Program-made: the position numbers and the translations under genes | The notes under the pieces: model-generated | Database searches by the model: none | What the model was told of the DNA's origin: nothing | Seen by the model: the letters and a program-made list of their open reading frames with translations, nothing else | In this document: piece after piece, positions 46,288-55,471 of the stretch | How positions within the stretch are numbered: the stretch's first letter is position 1 | Layout: each line of letters starts with the position of its first letter | NCBI GenBank assembly: GCA_902632445.1 | Contig: CACPCL010000001.1 | Span: 1-64,000 of the forward strand | Direction of reading: 5' to 3' | Length of the DNA stretch: 64,000 bases | DNA from: an uncultured Pelagibacteraceae bacterium | GTDB lineage: Bacteria > Pseudomonadota > Alphaproteobacteria > Pelagibacterales > Pelagibacteraceae

Positions 46288-47325
46288 ATGTCAATGACGA
46301 ATAAATTAAAAATAGCTGTAATTGGAGCCACAGGTTATACTGGTCTTGATTTGGTATATTTTTTATCAAATCATCCTAAGGTAGAAATAAAAAACTTATG
46401 TGCTACAAAAAATTTGGGCAAGAAAATTTCTTTTTTTGACAAAAGAATTAAAAAAAAACTTCCAAGAATCTCCTCAATAAATAAAATAGAGTGGGATAAA
46501 ATAGATTTAGTTTTTTTATCACTTCCAAATGGTGAAGCTCAAAAAATAGTAAATAAGATATATTTTAGATATAAAAATTTGAAATTTATAGACTTATCAG
46601 CAGATTTTAGAATTACAAACCCAAAAATCTACTTTAAAAATTATAAGATTAAACATAAGGCTACCAAATTAATTAAACATTCACTTTATTCAATAACAGA
46701 ATTTAATAAAAGAAAAATTCACAATTATAGAATAATTGCTAATCCAGGATGTTATCCAACATCAATTCAAATTCCTTTAGTTCCACTCATTATTAAAAAA
46801 ATTATTAAAATTAACAATTTAATAATAGACTCTAAATCAGGTTACTCAGGAGCTGGAAAAAACTTTGAGAAGAAATTTACTCACAAAAATTTGTATAAAT
46901 CAACTTTTGCATACAGTACGAAAAATCATAGACACATTTGCGAAATTGATCAAGAAATAATTAAATTGACAAACAAGAAAGTAAGCTTTTCGTTTAACCC
47001 TCATTTAATACCAACATTCAGAGGGATATTAACATCGATATACATGGAACCAATAAAATCTATCAGCCCTATTAGAATAAGAAATGAATTAAAAAAATTT
47101 TATAAAAAATCAAAATTTATAAAGATTCTTAAATTAAATAGTCAGTTGGGATCAGGTAATGTTCTTAACACAAACAATTGTGAAATATCTGTCTGCGAAA
47201 CAAATGTAAAAAACAAAATTTTAATATTATCTGCAATAGACAATTTAGTTAAAGGTGCTGCAGGTCAAGCCATTCAAAATATGAATATATTATACAAACT
47301 ACCTGAAGACTTAGGTTTAAAATGA
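46288..47325 (+). CDS. argC: N-acetyl-gamma-glutamyl-phosphate reductase
   Basis: The NADPH-dependent third step of arginine synthesis. The 345-aa protein starts with a Rossmann motif, AVIGATGYTGLDLVYFL, and contains LVFLSLPNGEAQKI, FIDLSADFRI near residues 110-119, and the catalytic cysteine in IIANPGCYPTSIQIPL near 150-165. SGYSGAGKNF and NLVKGAAGQAIQNMN near the end are also typical. ATG 46288 or 46294 could start it. A lipoprotein gene overlaps its end by four bases. Confidence 0.95.
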   Translation: MSMTNKLKIAVIGATGYTGLDLVYFLSNHPKVEIKNLCATKNLGKKISFFDKRIKKKLPRISSINKIEWDKIDLVFLSLPNGEAQKIVNKIYFRYKNLKFIDLSADFRITNPKIYFKNYKIKHKATKLIKHSLYSITEFNKRKIHNYRIIANPGCYPTSIQIPLVPLIIKKIIKINNLIIDSKSGYSGAGKNFEKKFTHKNLYKSTFAYSTKNHRHICEIDQEIIKLTNKKVSFSFNPHLIPTFRGILTSIYMEPIKSISPIRIRNELKKFYKKSKFIKILKLNSQLGSGNVLNTNNCEISVCETNVKNKILILSAIDNLVKGAAGQAIQNMNILYKLPEDLGLK

Positions 47326-47867
47326 AAATATTTTTTATATTATTTATTATTTTAGCTCTTAACTCTTGCACAAAACCTAAAAGTGTTTTTATTTGTGGCG
47401 ATCATGTCTGTGTAAATAATCAGGAAGCTGAGCTGTATTTTGAGGAAAATTTATCAATTGAAGTTAAAATTTTAAATAACAAAAAAGTCAAAGATATAGA
47501 TCTTGTCCAATTGAATTTAGAAAAAATTGATAACAATAGAAGTATAAATATAAAAACAAAGGATAGTACAGCACAGAAAGTAAAAATTTTAAATACTGAA
47601 GAAATTAATAAAATAAAATCAAAAATTAAAAAAAATAAAAAAGTAAAAGAAATTGCTAAAAAAACTCCAAAAAAAAAATCAAATCTAAAAAAAATTAGTA
47701 AAAATAATAATCAGGGCATGAGAATAAAAAAGAATGTTAATAAGAATATTGAAAAAGTAACTGATATTTGTACAATTGTTAAAAAATGTAGTATTGAAGA
47801 AATATCAAAATATTTAATAAAAGAAGGTAAATATAAAAATTTTCCAGATATAACTATTAGACAATAA
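47322..47867 (+). CDS. Lipoprotein of unknown function, Lys-rich
   Basis: A 181-aa protein with a lipoprotein signal peptide, MKIFFILFIILALNSCTKPK, whose lipobox LNSC places the acylated cysteine at about residue 16. Then comes a short domain with CGDHVCVNN, a very Lys-rich low-complexity middle (about residues 95-145), and a compact C-terminal end with two cysteines (CTIVKKC) and an amphipathic helix. I recognise no family. It overlaps argC by four bases and precedes hom by 11 bases, between two amino-acid biosynthesis genes, which does not indicate its role. Confidence 0.7.
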   Translation: MKIFFILFIILALNSCTKPKSVFICGDHVCVNNQEAELYFEENLSIEVKILNNKKVKDIDLVQLNLEKIDNNRSINIKTKDSTAQKVKILNTEEINKIKSKIKKNKKVKEIAKKTPKKKSNLKKISKNNNQGMRIKKNVNKNIEKVTDICTIVKKCSIEEISKYLIKEGKYKNFPDITIRQ

Positions 47868-47878
47868 AAATTTCATTT

Positions 47879-49165
47879 ATGAAAAAATTAAATATAGCAA
47901 TTGTTGGACTAGGAAATATTGGAAGTTATTTATTTCAATATCTTAATTTGAATAAAAAAATATTATCAAAAAAAAACAACTGTATTCCTAATGTGAAATA
48001 TGTCAGCGCTAAAAGAAAAAACAAAAAAAGAAAATTTAAGATTAAAAAAGATCAATGGCTCACAAATTATATTGATGCAACAATTAAAAAGGATGTTGAT
48101 TTAATAGTTGAATTAATAGGTGGAGCAGAAGGCCCTGCAAAAAAACTTGTGTTTAATGCTTTAAAAAATAAAAAACATGTTGTTACAGCGAATAAGGCTT
48201 TAATTGCAAAATATGGTGATCAACTATCAAAAATAGCAGAAAGTAATAACGTAAATTTAGAATTTGAGGCTTCTGTATGTGGTGGTGTTCCGATTATTAG
48301 ATCTCTAAAAGAGGGTTTAATTGCTAATAAAATTAGAAAAGTTTACGGAATATTTAATGGAACATCTAATTATATTTTATCGTCCATGGATAAACAAAAT
48401 AAAAATTTTAAAGATGTTTTGATGGACGCGCAAAAGTTAGGCTACGCTGAAAGTAATCCTACAGCCGATCTTAATGGAGATGATGTATCTTCAAAATTAA
48501 AGATTTTATCATCACTTTGTTTTAATTCTTTTTTAAACAGCAATATTCACGTTGAAGGAATAAAAGACATAGACAAGGAAGATATAGATTATGCAAATAG
48601 TTTAGGCTACAAAATAAAATTGTTAGGATTTTCTGAACAAATTAAAAATAATATTTACCAAAGAGTTCACCCTACGTTAGTTAAAAATAATTCTCATGTG
48701 GCTACTATAGATGGAGTTTTGAATGCTGTTATTGTTGAGGGTTCTCCAGTTGGACAAAGCATAATACAAGGTGCTGGCGCAGGTGCTGAAGCAACAACAT
48801 CAGCATTAATTTCTGATATATCGTCAATTCTTAGAGGAAACGTTAAGTTTCCGTTTTCTATATCTAGTAAAGAAAGAAAAAAATTAAAATTTAATAATAT
48901 TTCAGAAAGGAATTTTTCTGCTTATTTGAGATTTGAAGTTAAGGATATATCTGGAGTTTTATCAAATATAACAAATATTTTTTCGAGAAATAAAGTCTCG
49001 ATAAAAAGACTTATTCAAAATCCAAAGAAAAATAAAGGTACTTCTTCAATTATAATAATTACACATAGTTCTAAAGACAAAGCTTTAAATAAGATAATTA
49101 AAATTGTAAGTAAAAAAAAATTTATAGTTAGTAAGCCTAAATTAATTAGAATTGATGATTATTAA
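47879..49165 (+). CDS. hom: Homoserine dehydrogenase with ACT domain
   Basis: Reduces aspartate semialdehyde to homoserine for threonine, methionine and isoleucine. The 428-aa protein has the NAD(P) motif IAIVGLGNIGSYLFQYL, then LIVELIGGAEGPAKK, VVTANKALIAKYG near residues 101-113, FEASVCGGVPIIRSLKEGL near 129-147 and IFNGTSNYILSSM, all typical. A regulatory ACT domain follows (LRFEVKDISGVLSNITNIFSRNKVSIKRLIQ near 348-378). hom-glpX-recJ is a recurrent alphaproteobacterial order. It shares one base with glpX. Confidence 0.95.
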   Translation: MKKLNIAIVGLGNIGSYLFQYLNLNKKILSKKNNCIPNVKYVSAKRKNKKRKFKIKKDQWLTNYIDATIKKDVDLIVELIGGAEGPAKKLVFNALKNKKHVVTANKALIAKYGDQLSKIAESNNVNLEFEASVCGGVPIIRSLKEGLIANKIRKVYGIFNGTSNYILSSMDKQNKNFKDVLMDAQKLGYAESNPTADLNGDDVSSKLKILSSLCFNSFLNSNIHVEGIKDIDKEDIDYANSLGYKIKLLGFSEQIKNNIYQRVHPTLVKNNSHVATIDGVLNAVIVEGSPVGQSIIQGAGAGAEATTSALISDISSILRGNVKFPFSISSKERKKLKFNNISERNFSAYLRFEVKDISGVLSNITNIFSRNKVSIKRLIQNPKKNKGTSSIIIITHSSKDKALNKIIKIVSKKKFIVSKPKLIRIDDY

Positions 49166-50106
49166 TGTCAATAGACGCAAAATTTTTAAATCTTTTTATT
49201 AAAGCGACAGAGAAAGCTGCCATCGGCGCATCTAAATTTATAGGAAAAAATGATAAAATCGGTGCAGATAAAGGTGCCGTAGATCCAATGAGGAGAGAAT
49301 TAAATAAAATTAACATGGAAGGAACAATCGTAATAGGTGAGGGTGAAATGGATGAAGCGCCTATGCTTTATATAGGAGAAAGGTTAGGTACTTTAAATGG
49401 ACCAAAATTTGATATCGCTGTTGATCCACTTGAGGGAACTAAGTTTACAGCTAACAATCAACCGAATGCGTTTTCTGTTTTAGCTGTAGCTAATAAAGGA
49501 GATTTATTATCTGCCCCTGATACTTATATGGAAAAAATTGCTATTGGATCAGGAATGCCAAAAAATTTATTAGATTTAGATTACGGTATTGAAAAAAATA
49601 TGAAATTATTAGCAGACGCCAAAAATGTTGATGTTTCAGAACTTACAGCTTGTGTTTTAAAAAGACCAAGACATAAAGAAGTTATTAATATACTTGAGCA
49701 AATGAAGGTCAAAATAAATTTTATCACTGATGGTGATATTGCAGGAGTGTTAAGTGTAATAGGAAAAAATCCTAAAAATGATATTTATTATAGTACTGGG
49801 GGCGGGCCAGAGGGTGTTTTAGCGGCAGCTGCACTCTCATGTTACGGTGGGCAAATACAAGGTCGATTAGTTCTTGATGAAGAAGAAAAAACTAGAGCTA
49901 AAAAACTTGGTATAAAAGATTTCAGAAAGAAATATAATATAGAAGATATGATTAAAGGAGACGTAATTTTTTGTGCAACAGGTGTCACTTCTGGAGATTT
50001 AGCAAAAGGAGTTAAAGACTTAGGTAATGAGTATGAAGTTACGACATTTGCTCTTCATAAAAGTAAAAAAATTAATAAAATTTTTACAAATATTTATAAT
50101 AAATGA
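49165..50106 (+). CDS. glpX: Fructose-1,6-bisphosphatase, class II
   Basis: Removes the 1-phosphate of fructose 1,6-bisphosphate in gluconeogenesis. The 313-aa protein shows GEGEMDEAPMLYIGE near residues 58-72, the metal-binding VDPLEGT near 86-92, and TGGGPEGVLAAAALSCYGG near 207-225, all class II (GlpX) signatures. It overlaps recJ by four bases and shares one base with hom, so the three are translated together. Confidence 0.96.
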   Translation: MSIDAKFLNLFIKATEKAAIGASKFIGKNDKIGADKGAVDPMRRELNKINMEGTIVIGEGEMDEAPMLYIGERLGTLNGPKFDIAVDPLEGTKFTANNQPNAFSVLAVANKGDLLSAPDTYMEKIAIGSGMPKNLLDLDYGIEKNMKLLADAKNVDVSELTACVLKRPRHKEVINILEQMKVKINFITDGDIAGVLSVIGKNPKNDIYYSTGGGPEGVLAAAALSCYGGQIQGRLVLDEEEKTRAKKLGIKDFRKKYNIEDMIKGDVIFCATGVTSGDLAKGVKDLGNEYEVTTFALHKSKKINKIFTNIYNK

Positions 50107-51887
50107 ATTCACTTTCCGTAAGTAATAAAAGTTGGATTTTAAAAGGATATGATCGGGACGATGTTACATTTTTTAAAGATAGCTTTTCTTTAGACGAAAT
50201 AACTTCAAAACTTTTATCAATAAGAAAGATAAAAAAAGATGAAGTTAAGGGTTTTCTCAATCCTTTAATTAAAAATTATCTACCTGATCCTAACATATTG
50301 GTTGATATGGAAAAATCTTCCAAAAAAACTTCTGAAGCAATTAAAAAAAATTTTAAAATAGGAATTTTTGGTGATTATGATGTCGACGGAGCTTCATCAA
50401 CTGCTTTACTTGGAAATTATTTTAATTCTCTAGGTTTAGATTACAAAACTTACATTCCTGATAGGAAAAAAGAAGGATATGGCCCTTCTATAAATGCCTT
50501 CAAATATTTTATAGAAAGTGATGTAAAACTAATTTTTACAGTTGATTGTGGTACTTTATCATTCGAAGCTATGAATTTTGCTTGTGAAAATAATATTGAT
50601 GTGATTGTTCTTGATCATCACCAATCTGAAATTAAATTACCAAGAGCTTATTCAATTGTTAACCCAAATAGAATAGATGATAAGTCAAATTTAAATTATT
50701 TATGTGCTGCGGGCGTTACTTTTATGTTTTTAGTTTCTTTGAATAAAGAATTAAGATTAATTGATTGGTTTAAGAAAAAAAATATAAAAGAACCTAATTT
50801 GATAGAATTTTTAGATTTAGTAACATTAGGGACAATATGTGATGTTGTTCCGTTAATTGGTCTGAATAGAGCGATTGTATCTCAAGGTCTTAAAATACTA
50901 AGAAATAAAAAAAATCTAGGTCTAAAAACTCTATTAGATATTTGCGGTATTGAAAGTCATCCAAATATTTATCATGTAGGGTATATTTTGGGACCAAGGA
51001 TTAACGCGGGTGGAAGAGTTGGAAAATCTTCTCATGGAGCAAACTTATTACTTAATAATAACCCCAGGGATGTTTTTAAATTAGCAACAGAATTAGATCA
51101 TTTCAATAAAGAAAGACAATTTCTAGAAAGAGATGTTTTAGATAAAATTGAAAAAGAAATTGAAATAAATTACTCAGATCCTGTAATTATTATCAGCGGA
51201 GAAAATTGGCATGAAGGTGTTATAGGTATAGTAGCATCTAGAATCAAAGAAAAAACAAATAAACCTGTAATTATTATCTCAATAGATGAAAACATTGGTA
51301 AAGCTTCAGCTAGATCTGTAGCCGGTTTTGATATCGGATCTCTAATTATTGCTGCTACTCAAGAAAAAATTCTGATTAAAGGTGGAGGACATAAAATGGC
51401 CGGAGGATTTTCAATAAACATAAACAATATTGATAAATTTAAAAAATTTATTTTTAAAAAATTTAATAACATTAACAAAGATTTATCAAAAAAGAAGATA
51501 TTATATTTCGATAGTATAATTGCTCCTTCAGCGATTAATCTTGATTTTTACAAAAAAATAAATTGTTTAGCTCCTTTTGGATCTGGCAATCCTGAGCCAA
51601 AATTTGTTATTGAAAATTTAAAAGCGGTAAATAATAAAATTATAAAAGATAAACATATTAAATCTGTTTTAATAGGCGCAGAAGGCTCAATTATTAAAAC
51701 TATTGCATTTAATTCTACTGAAAATGAAATAGGCGCATATTTGCTTAAAAAAGATCCAAAACCATTTAATATTGCTGGAAAATTATCCCTAAATGAATGG
51801 CGGGGGCAATCAAATGTAGAGTTTATTATCGATGATATTTCTGTTAATAAGACTTTCAAAAATATGGTCCCATCGTCTATCGGTTAG
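50103..51887 (+). CDS. recJ: Single-stranded-DNA-specific exonuclease RecJ
   Basis: A 5'-3' exonuclease used in recombination and repair. The DHH phosphoesterase motifs are GDYDVDGASSTALLG near residues 89-103, FTVDCGT near 139 and LDHHQSE near 166. The DHHA1 domain contains IISGENWHEGVIGIVASRIKE and IKGGGHKMAGGFSI. Length (594 aa) is normal. The last seven codons and stop lie inside the tRNA-Glu gene (22-base overlap), so the C-terminal residues are encoded by the tRNA's acceptor and D-arm sequence. Confidence 0.95.
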   Translation: MNSLSVSNKSWILKGYDRDDVTFFKDSFSLDEITSKLLSIRKIKKDEVKGFLNPLIKNYLPDPNILVDMEKSSKKTSEAIKKNFKIGIFGDYDVDGASSTALLGNYFNSLGLDYKTYIPDRKKEGYGPSINAFKYFIESDVKLIFTVDCGTLSFEAMNFACENNIDVIVLDHHQSEIKLPRAYSIVNPNRIDDKSNLNYLCAAGVTFMFLVSLNKELRLIDWFKKKNIKEPNLIEFLDLVTLGTICDVVPLIGLNRAIVSQGLKILRNKKNLGLKTLLDICGIESHPNIYHVGYILGPRINAGGRVGKSSHGANLLLNNNPRDVFKLATELDHFNKERQFLERDVLDKIEKEIEINYSDPVIIISGENWHEGVIGIVASRIKEKTNKPVIIISIDENIGKASARSVAGFDIGSLIIAATQEKILIKGGGHKMAGGFSININNIDKFKKFIFKKFNNINKDLSKKKILYFDSIIAPSAINLDFYKKINCLAPFGSGNPEPKFVIENLKAVNNKIIKDKHIKSVLIGAEGSIIKTIAFNSTENEIGAYLLKKDPKPFNIAGKLSLNEWRGQSNVEFIIDDISVNKTFKNMVPSSIG

Positions 51888-51940
51888 GACAGTTGGTTTT
51901 CATCCAACAAAGAGGGGTTCGATTCCCCTTGGGACCGCCA
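51866..51940 (+). tRNA. tRNA-Glu(UUC), CCA encoded, overlapping the end of recJ
   Basis: The acceptor strands GGTCCCA (51866-51872) and TGGGACC (51930-51936) pair fully, with discriminator G and encoded CCA (51938-51940). The anticodon stem GTTGG/CCAAC holds the loop TTTTCAT with anticodon TTC at 51899-51901. The T-arm reads GAGGGGTTCGATTCCCCTT. The recJ stop (51885-51887) falls in its D-arm. The hydroxyacid dehydrogenase gene begins eight bases downstream. Confidence 0.96.
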
Positions 51941-51947
51941 AAAATTT

Positions 51948-52904
51948 ATGAAAAAAATTGCTGTTATTGAAAATATTCATAAAGATGGTTTGGATTTATT
52001 AAATACTAATAAAGATTTTAAGTATGAATTAATTACAGACGTATCAGAGGAAAATCTAATAAAAAAACTACCAGAATTCGATGCTTGCACATTAAGAGTT
52101 TCAAAGCTCGGCGAAAATATTCTTAAACACTGTTCTAAATTAAAAGTTATTTCAAGGCATGGAGTAGGTTATGATAATGTAGATTTAGCCTATATTAAAA
52201 AAAAAAATATCACGCTTTTAATTACAGCTACCGCTAATGCAGTAGCTGTTGCTGAGCATGTTATCTGTATGATGCTTGCCTTATCTAAAGGCTTAAGTTC
52301 GTATGATTATGAAGTAAGATCTGGAAATTTTAAGCAAAATGCATCTAATATTGAAACTTTAGAATTATACAATAAAGAAATATTGATTGTAGGTTTCGGA
52401 CGAATAGGAAAAAGTTTAATTAAGAGGTGTTTAGGCTTTGAAATGAAGGTAAATATTTTTGATCCTTATGTTTCAACTGAAGTAATAAAAAGCTTTGGAG
52501 GGAATAAGATTGAAAATTTAGATAATGGAATTCAAAGCTGTGATTATTTATCGTTACACACACCTCTAAATGACAAAACAAAAAATATGATAAATTATTC
52601 AAAGCTTAAAACAATGAAAAAAAATGCTGTTATAATAAATACTTCAAGAGGAGGTATAATTAATGAAATTGATTTAAATAAAGCATTGAATGAAAATATT
52701 ATATTTGGTGCAGGGTTAGACGTATTTGAAAGAGAACCTATAGATGAAAATAATCCATTGAAAAAAAATAAAAAAGTTTTGCTGAGTCCGCATTCAGCTA
52801 CTTTTACAAATGAATGTAAGTCTAGAATGTCTATTGAAACTACAAAAAATATTATTGATTTTTTTGAAAATAAATTGGATAAGTCTATGATTGTAAGACT
52901 ATGA
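51948..52904 (+). CDS. D-2-hydroxyacid dehydrogenase (3-phosphoglycerate dehydrogenase-like)
   Basis: An NAD-dependent oxidoreductase of 318 aa. VISRHGVGYDNVDLAYI near residues 71-87, the Rossmann motif VGFGRIGKSLIKR near 148-160, INTSRGGIINEIDLNKAL with the catalytic Arg, the Glu in GLDVFEREP and the catalytic His in LLSPHSA near 281-287 make the family certain. It has no ACT domain, so it is not a full-length allosteric SerA. The specific hydroxyacid cannot be deduced. It starts eight bases after tRNA-Glu and overlaps the next gene by four bases. Confidence 0.9.
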   Translation: MKKIAVIENIHKDGLDLLNTNKDFKYELITDVSEENLIKKLPEFDACTLRVSKLGENILKHCSKLKVISRHGVGYDNVDLAYIKKKNITLLITATANAVAVAEHVICMMLALSKGLSSYDYEVRSGNFKQNASNIETLELYNKEILIVGFGRIGKSLIKRCLGFEMKVNIFDPYVSTEVIKSFGGNKIENLDNGIQSCDYLSLHTPLNDKTKNMINYSKLKTMKKNAVIINTSRGGIINEIDLNKALNENIIFGAGLDVFEREPIDENNPLKKNKKVLLSPHSATFTNECKSRMSIETTKNIIDFFENKLDKSMIVRL

Positions 52905-53410
52905 TTGATTTAAAAAGAAGTTTAAAAAATTTTGGTCCTCTTGAAGCTTTAGTTTTCAGTTCACTTGCTTATGTTGTTATAATGTTAATTTGGACCGCGT
53001 CCACACGATCGGCAGTTGTACAAAAAGCTAATGATATAAAAGCTAATCATAAACTAGTTGTAGAGTTTATTAATAATCAAATTAATGAATGTAGTTCTAA
53101 TGAAGAAGGTACTACTTTATGGGGTGACAATTGTAATTCAGTTTGGATATCTTCAAAAATTGTAAATCATATTTTAAATAACATAAAACTTAATAATCCT
53201 TACAATATTGATAAGCCTTTAATTCAAACTTCACAAGATCCTAGAATTCAAGCAGAAGGGAAAGCCGGTCAATCCACAGATAAAGGTATTATCTTTGTCT
53301 CAGAAAGCAATTTTGAGTCAGAAGCAGGATCTGAGTGGGTAATAGGCACATGTGTTAAGTCACCGTGTGTGGCTGCTGGAAATAACGAACTTATGTCTGC
53401 TTATCGTTAA
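52901..53410 (+). CDS. Membrane-anchored protein of unknown function
   Basis: A 169-aa protein with one hydrophobic segment (about residues 13-32, EALVFSSLAYVVIMLIW) after a short basic stretch, so the remaining part is probably periplasmic. The soluble part has a helical region and four cysteines, two near residues 64-78 and two in GTCVKSPCVAAGNNEL near the end, possibly disulfide-bonded. The layout resembles a minor pilin, but I see no prepilin peptidase site, so I leave it unnamed. It overlaps the dehydrogenase gene upstream by four bases and the convergent iolE stop by four. Confidence 0.65.
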   Translation: MIDLKRSLKNFGPLEALVFSSLAYVVIMLIWTASTRSAVVQKANDIKANHKLVVEFINNQINECSSNEEGTTLWGDNCNSVWISSKIVNHILNNIKLNNPYNIDKPLIQTSQDPRIQAEGKAGQSTDKGIIFVSESNFESEAGSEWVIGTCVKSPCVAAGNNELMSAYR

Positions 53411-54306
53411 CTAATTATATTAAACCCACATTCTTTAGCAGTTTTACTTAAATAGTTATAACCAATTTTTGCATATTCAAATGGATTAGCTTTTGCTGGA
53501 TCTTGCTCTGCTTCAACTACAAGCCAACCTTCATAATTTCTATTTTTTAAAACTGTTAAGAAAGGTTTATAATCAATGCATCCATCCCCTGGAACTGTGA
53601 AAGCTCCATCAAGAAAAGCTTGTCGGAAAGTGCTATCATTTTTTAATGATTTTTCTAAAATATTTTTACGAATATCTTTACAATGAACGTGGATTATTCT
53701 CTCCATAAAATCCTCGGTTAGTTTAATCGAGTTACCTCCAGCAAATAACATGTGACCAGTATCAATTAATAATTTTACGCTATCACTTGTGCTTTCTATT
53801 AGTCTCCTTGTTTCATTTTCTGTTTCAATAACTGTTCCCATATGATGATGATAAGCAAGAGGCATATTTTCATCTATCATCATTTTACTTATTTCATTGA
53901 TTCTAGATAAAAGCAATTTCCAATCATCTTCTGAAAGTTTAGGTTTTTTGGATAATGGTGTTTTTGGATCACCTTGCACAGAATTTGTTATTTCTGCAAA
54001 AACCATGCATGGAGATTTACAATCTTTGAATAAATCCATCTGTTCACGCATTAATTTAAATTCTTCTTTTGGAGTATTCTTTAAGAGTGTTGCTCCGTAC
54101 CATCCAGAACAAAGTTGTAAATTTTCTTTTTCTAATTTTGGTATTAATTCTTTTGAATTTTTAGGAAATTTACCACCTGACTCTATTCCGGTAAAACCAG
54201 CTTTGCTTGCTTCAGATAGACATTGCTCTAATGTAGTTTCACCACCTAATTCCGGCATATCATCATTGCTCCATGCTATGGGAGCTATACCTAATTTTAT
54301 AGACAT
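53407..54306 (-). CDS. iolE: Myo-inosose-2 dehydratase
   Basis: Dehydrates 2-keto-myo-inositol (scyllo-inosose), the second step of inositol breakdown. The 299-aa TIM-barrel protein of the sugar phosphate isomerase/epimerase family opens LGIAPIAWSNDDMPELGGETTLEQCLSEA, the IolE hallmark. It has the metal-site pieces AYHHHMGTVIET near residues 152-163, LLIDTGHMLFAGG near 180-192, HVHCKDIR near 209-216 and a WLVVEAEQDPA end. It is divergent from an iolG-like gene (54-base gap), so both may share a control region. Confidence 0.92.
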   Translation of the reverse strand: MSIKLGIAPIAWSNDDMPELGGETTLEQCLSEASKAGFTGIESGGKFPKNSKELIPKLEKENLQLCSGWYGATLLKNTPKEEFKLMREQMDLFKDCKSPCMVFAEITNSVQGDPKTPLSKKPKLSEDDWKLLLSRINEISKMMIDENMPLAYHHHMGTVIETENETRRLIESTSDSVKLLIDTGHMLFAGGNSIKLTEDFMERIIHVHCKDIRKNILEKSLKNDSTFRQAFLDGAFTVPGDGCIDYKPFLTVLKNRNYEGWLVVEAEQDPAKANPFEYAKIGYNYLSKTAKECGFNIIS

Positions 54307-54360
54307 AATTTCAATAAAGTACTAAGTTTATATTACAAATATCAACTTAATACAAAAAAT

Positions 54361-55353
54361 ATGATCAATGTAGCCTTATTTGGATTTGGACGTATAGGTC
54401 AAATGCATGCTGAAAATCTAAATAAAAACAAAGAAATAAAATTACTATATGTTTACGAAAAAATTGATCAATTGAGCAACAAAGCAAAAAAGCTTTACGG
54501 ATGCAAAATTGAAAAAAATTATAATAAAATTTTTAATGATAAAAAAGTTGATATAGTTTTTATTTCTAGCTCTACAAATACTCACATAAAATTTATTGAG
54601 GAAGGAATAAAAAGAAAAAAAACAATTTTTTGTGAAAAGCCTTTAGATCTTAATATCAATAAAATTATTAAAACTTTAAAAAAAGTAAAAAAACTTAAAC
54701 CTAAAATCCAATTAGGATTTAATAGGAGGTATGATCCTGGGCATTTTTCATTAAAAAAAGATTTAGACAAAAATAAAATAGGAAAATTAGAAAAAATTAT
54801 TATTACAAGTAGGGATCCTGCTCCACCAACAACATCTTACCTAAAGTCCTCAGGTGGAATTTTCAGGGATATGATGATCCATGACTTTGATTTATGTAGA
54901 TTGTATTTAGGTAAAGATGAAATTATGGAGATTCATGCATTTACTTCGTCATTCACACCTTTTTATAAGAAAATAAAAGATCATGAATTAGCAGTAGTTA
55001 CTATGAAATCTAAAAGAGGTGTAATATGCGTTATCACTAACTCAAGACATTGCTCTTTTGGTTATGATCAGAGAGTTGAATTATTTGGCAAAAAAGGAAT
55101 GTTAATTTCTGGGAATAAGAAAGAAAACTCAACAGAGTTATTTAATTCTAACCAGACTAATTCTCAAAAACCTTTCTTAAATTTTTTTATTGAGCGTTAT
55201 AATGATGCATACAATATTCAGCTTAAAGAATTAATCTCTCTCCATAAAAATAAAATTAAATCTAGATCAACTTTTGAAGATGGTTACTTTGCCTTAAAAT
55301 TAGCTAATGCAGCTAATAAATCTTTAAAATTAAAAAAAACAATTAAAATTTAA
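54361..55353 (+). CDS. iolG: Inositol 2-dehydrogenase-like oxidoreductase (Gfo/Idh/MocA family)
   Basis: The NAD(P)-dependent first step of inositol breakdown is the likely role. The 330-aa protein has the N-terminal Rossmann motif VALFGFGRIGQMHAENL, the EKPLDL motif near residues 92-97, GFNRRYDPGHFSLKK near 118-132 and GGIFRDMMIHDFDLCRLYLG near 165-184, where the catalytic Asp and His lie, matching IolG closely. Pairing with iolE supports inositol, but other polyols cannot be excluded. The binding-protein gene follows after 118 bases. Confidence 0.85.
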   Translation: MINVALFGFGRIGQMHAENLNKNKEIKLLYVYEKIDQLSNKAKKLYGCKIEKNYNKIFNDKKVDIVFISSSTNTHIKFIEEGIKRKKTIFCEKPLDLNINKIIKTLKKVKKLKPKIQLGFNRRYDPGHFSLKKDLDKNKIGKLEKIIITSRDPAPPTTSYLKSSGGIFRDMMIHDFDLCRLYLGKDEIMEIHAFTSSFTPFYKKIKDHELAVVTMKSKRGVICVITNSRHCSFGYDQRVELFGKKGMLISGNKKENSTELFNSNQTNSQKPFLNFFIERYNDAYNIQLKELISLHKNKIKSRSTFEDGYFALKLANAANKSLKLKKTIKI

Positions 55354-55404
55354 TATATACAACACTTTCTTTACATACTGCAGGTTGTAAAAAAATATTT
55401 TTTT

Positions 55405-55433
55405 TTGAAATTAATCTTTTTTTTTGTTTTAAT
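55405..55433 (+). promoter_or_regulatory. Predicted sigma-70 promoter for the binding-protein/ABC operon
   Basis: TTGAAA (55405-55410) and TTTAAT (55428-55433) each match five of six consensus bases with an ideal 17-base spacer. Transcription would start near 55440, some 32 bases before the binding-protein ATG (55472). An AGAGGG ribosome binding site (55459-55464) lies about seven bases ahead of the start. The gap 55354-55471 holds nothing else that I recognise. Confidence 0.6.
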
Positions 55434-55471
55434 GCCCCAACTTTTAATAACAATTAAAGAGGGAAATAATA

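Noticed and set aside
52901-53410. Type IV pilin or pseudopilin identity for the anchored protein
   Set aside because: The segment near the membrane helix reads NFGPLEALVF; Gly is followed by Glu at +3 instead of +5 and there is no FTLIE-type site, so I left it as unknown.
53897-54325. 142-aa plus-strand ORF opposite iolE
   Set aside because: The iolE frame carries clear family motifs over the same bases; the opposite frame shows none.
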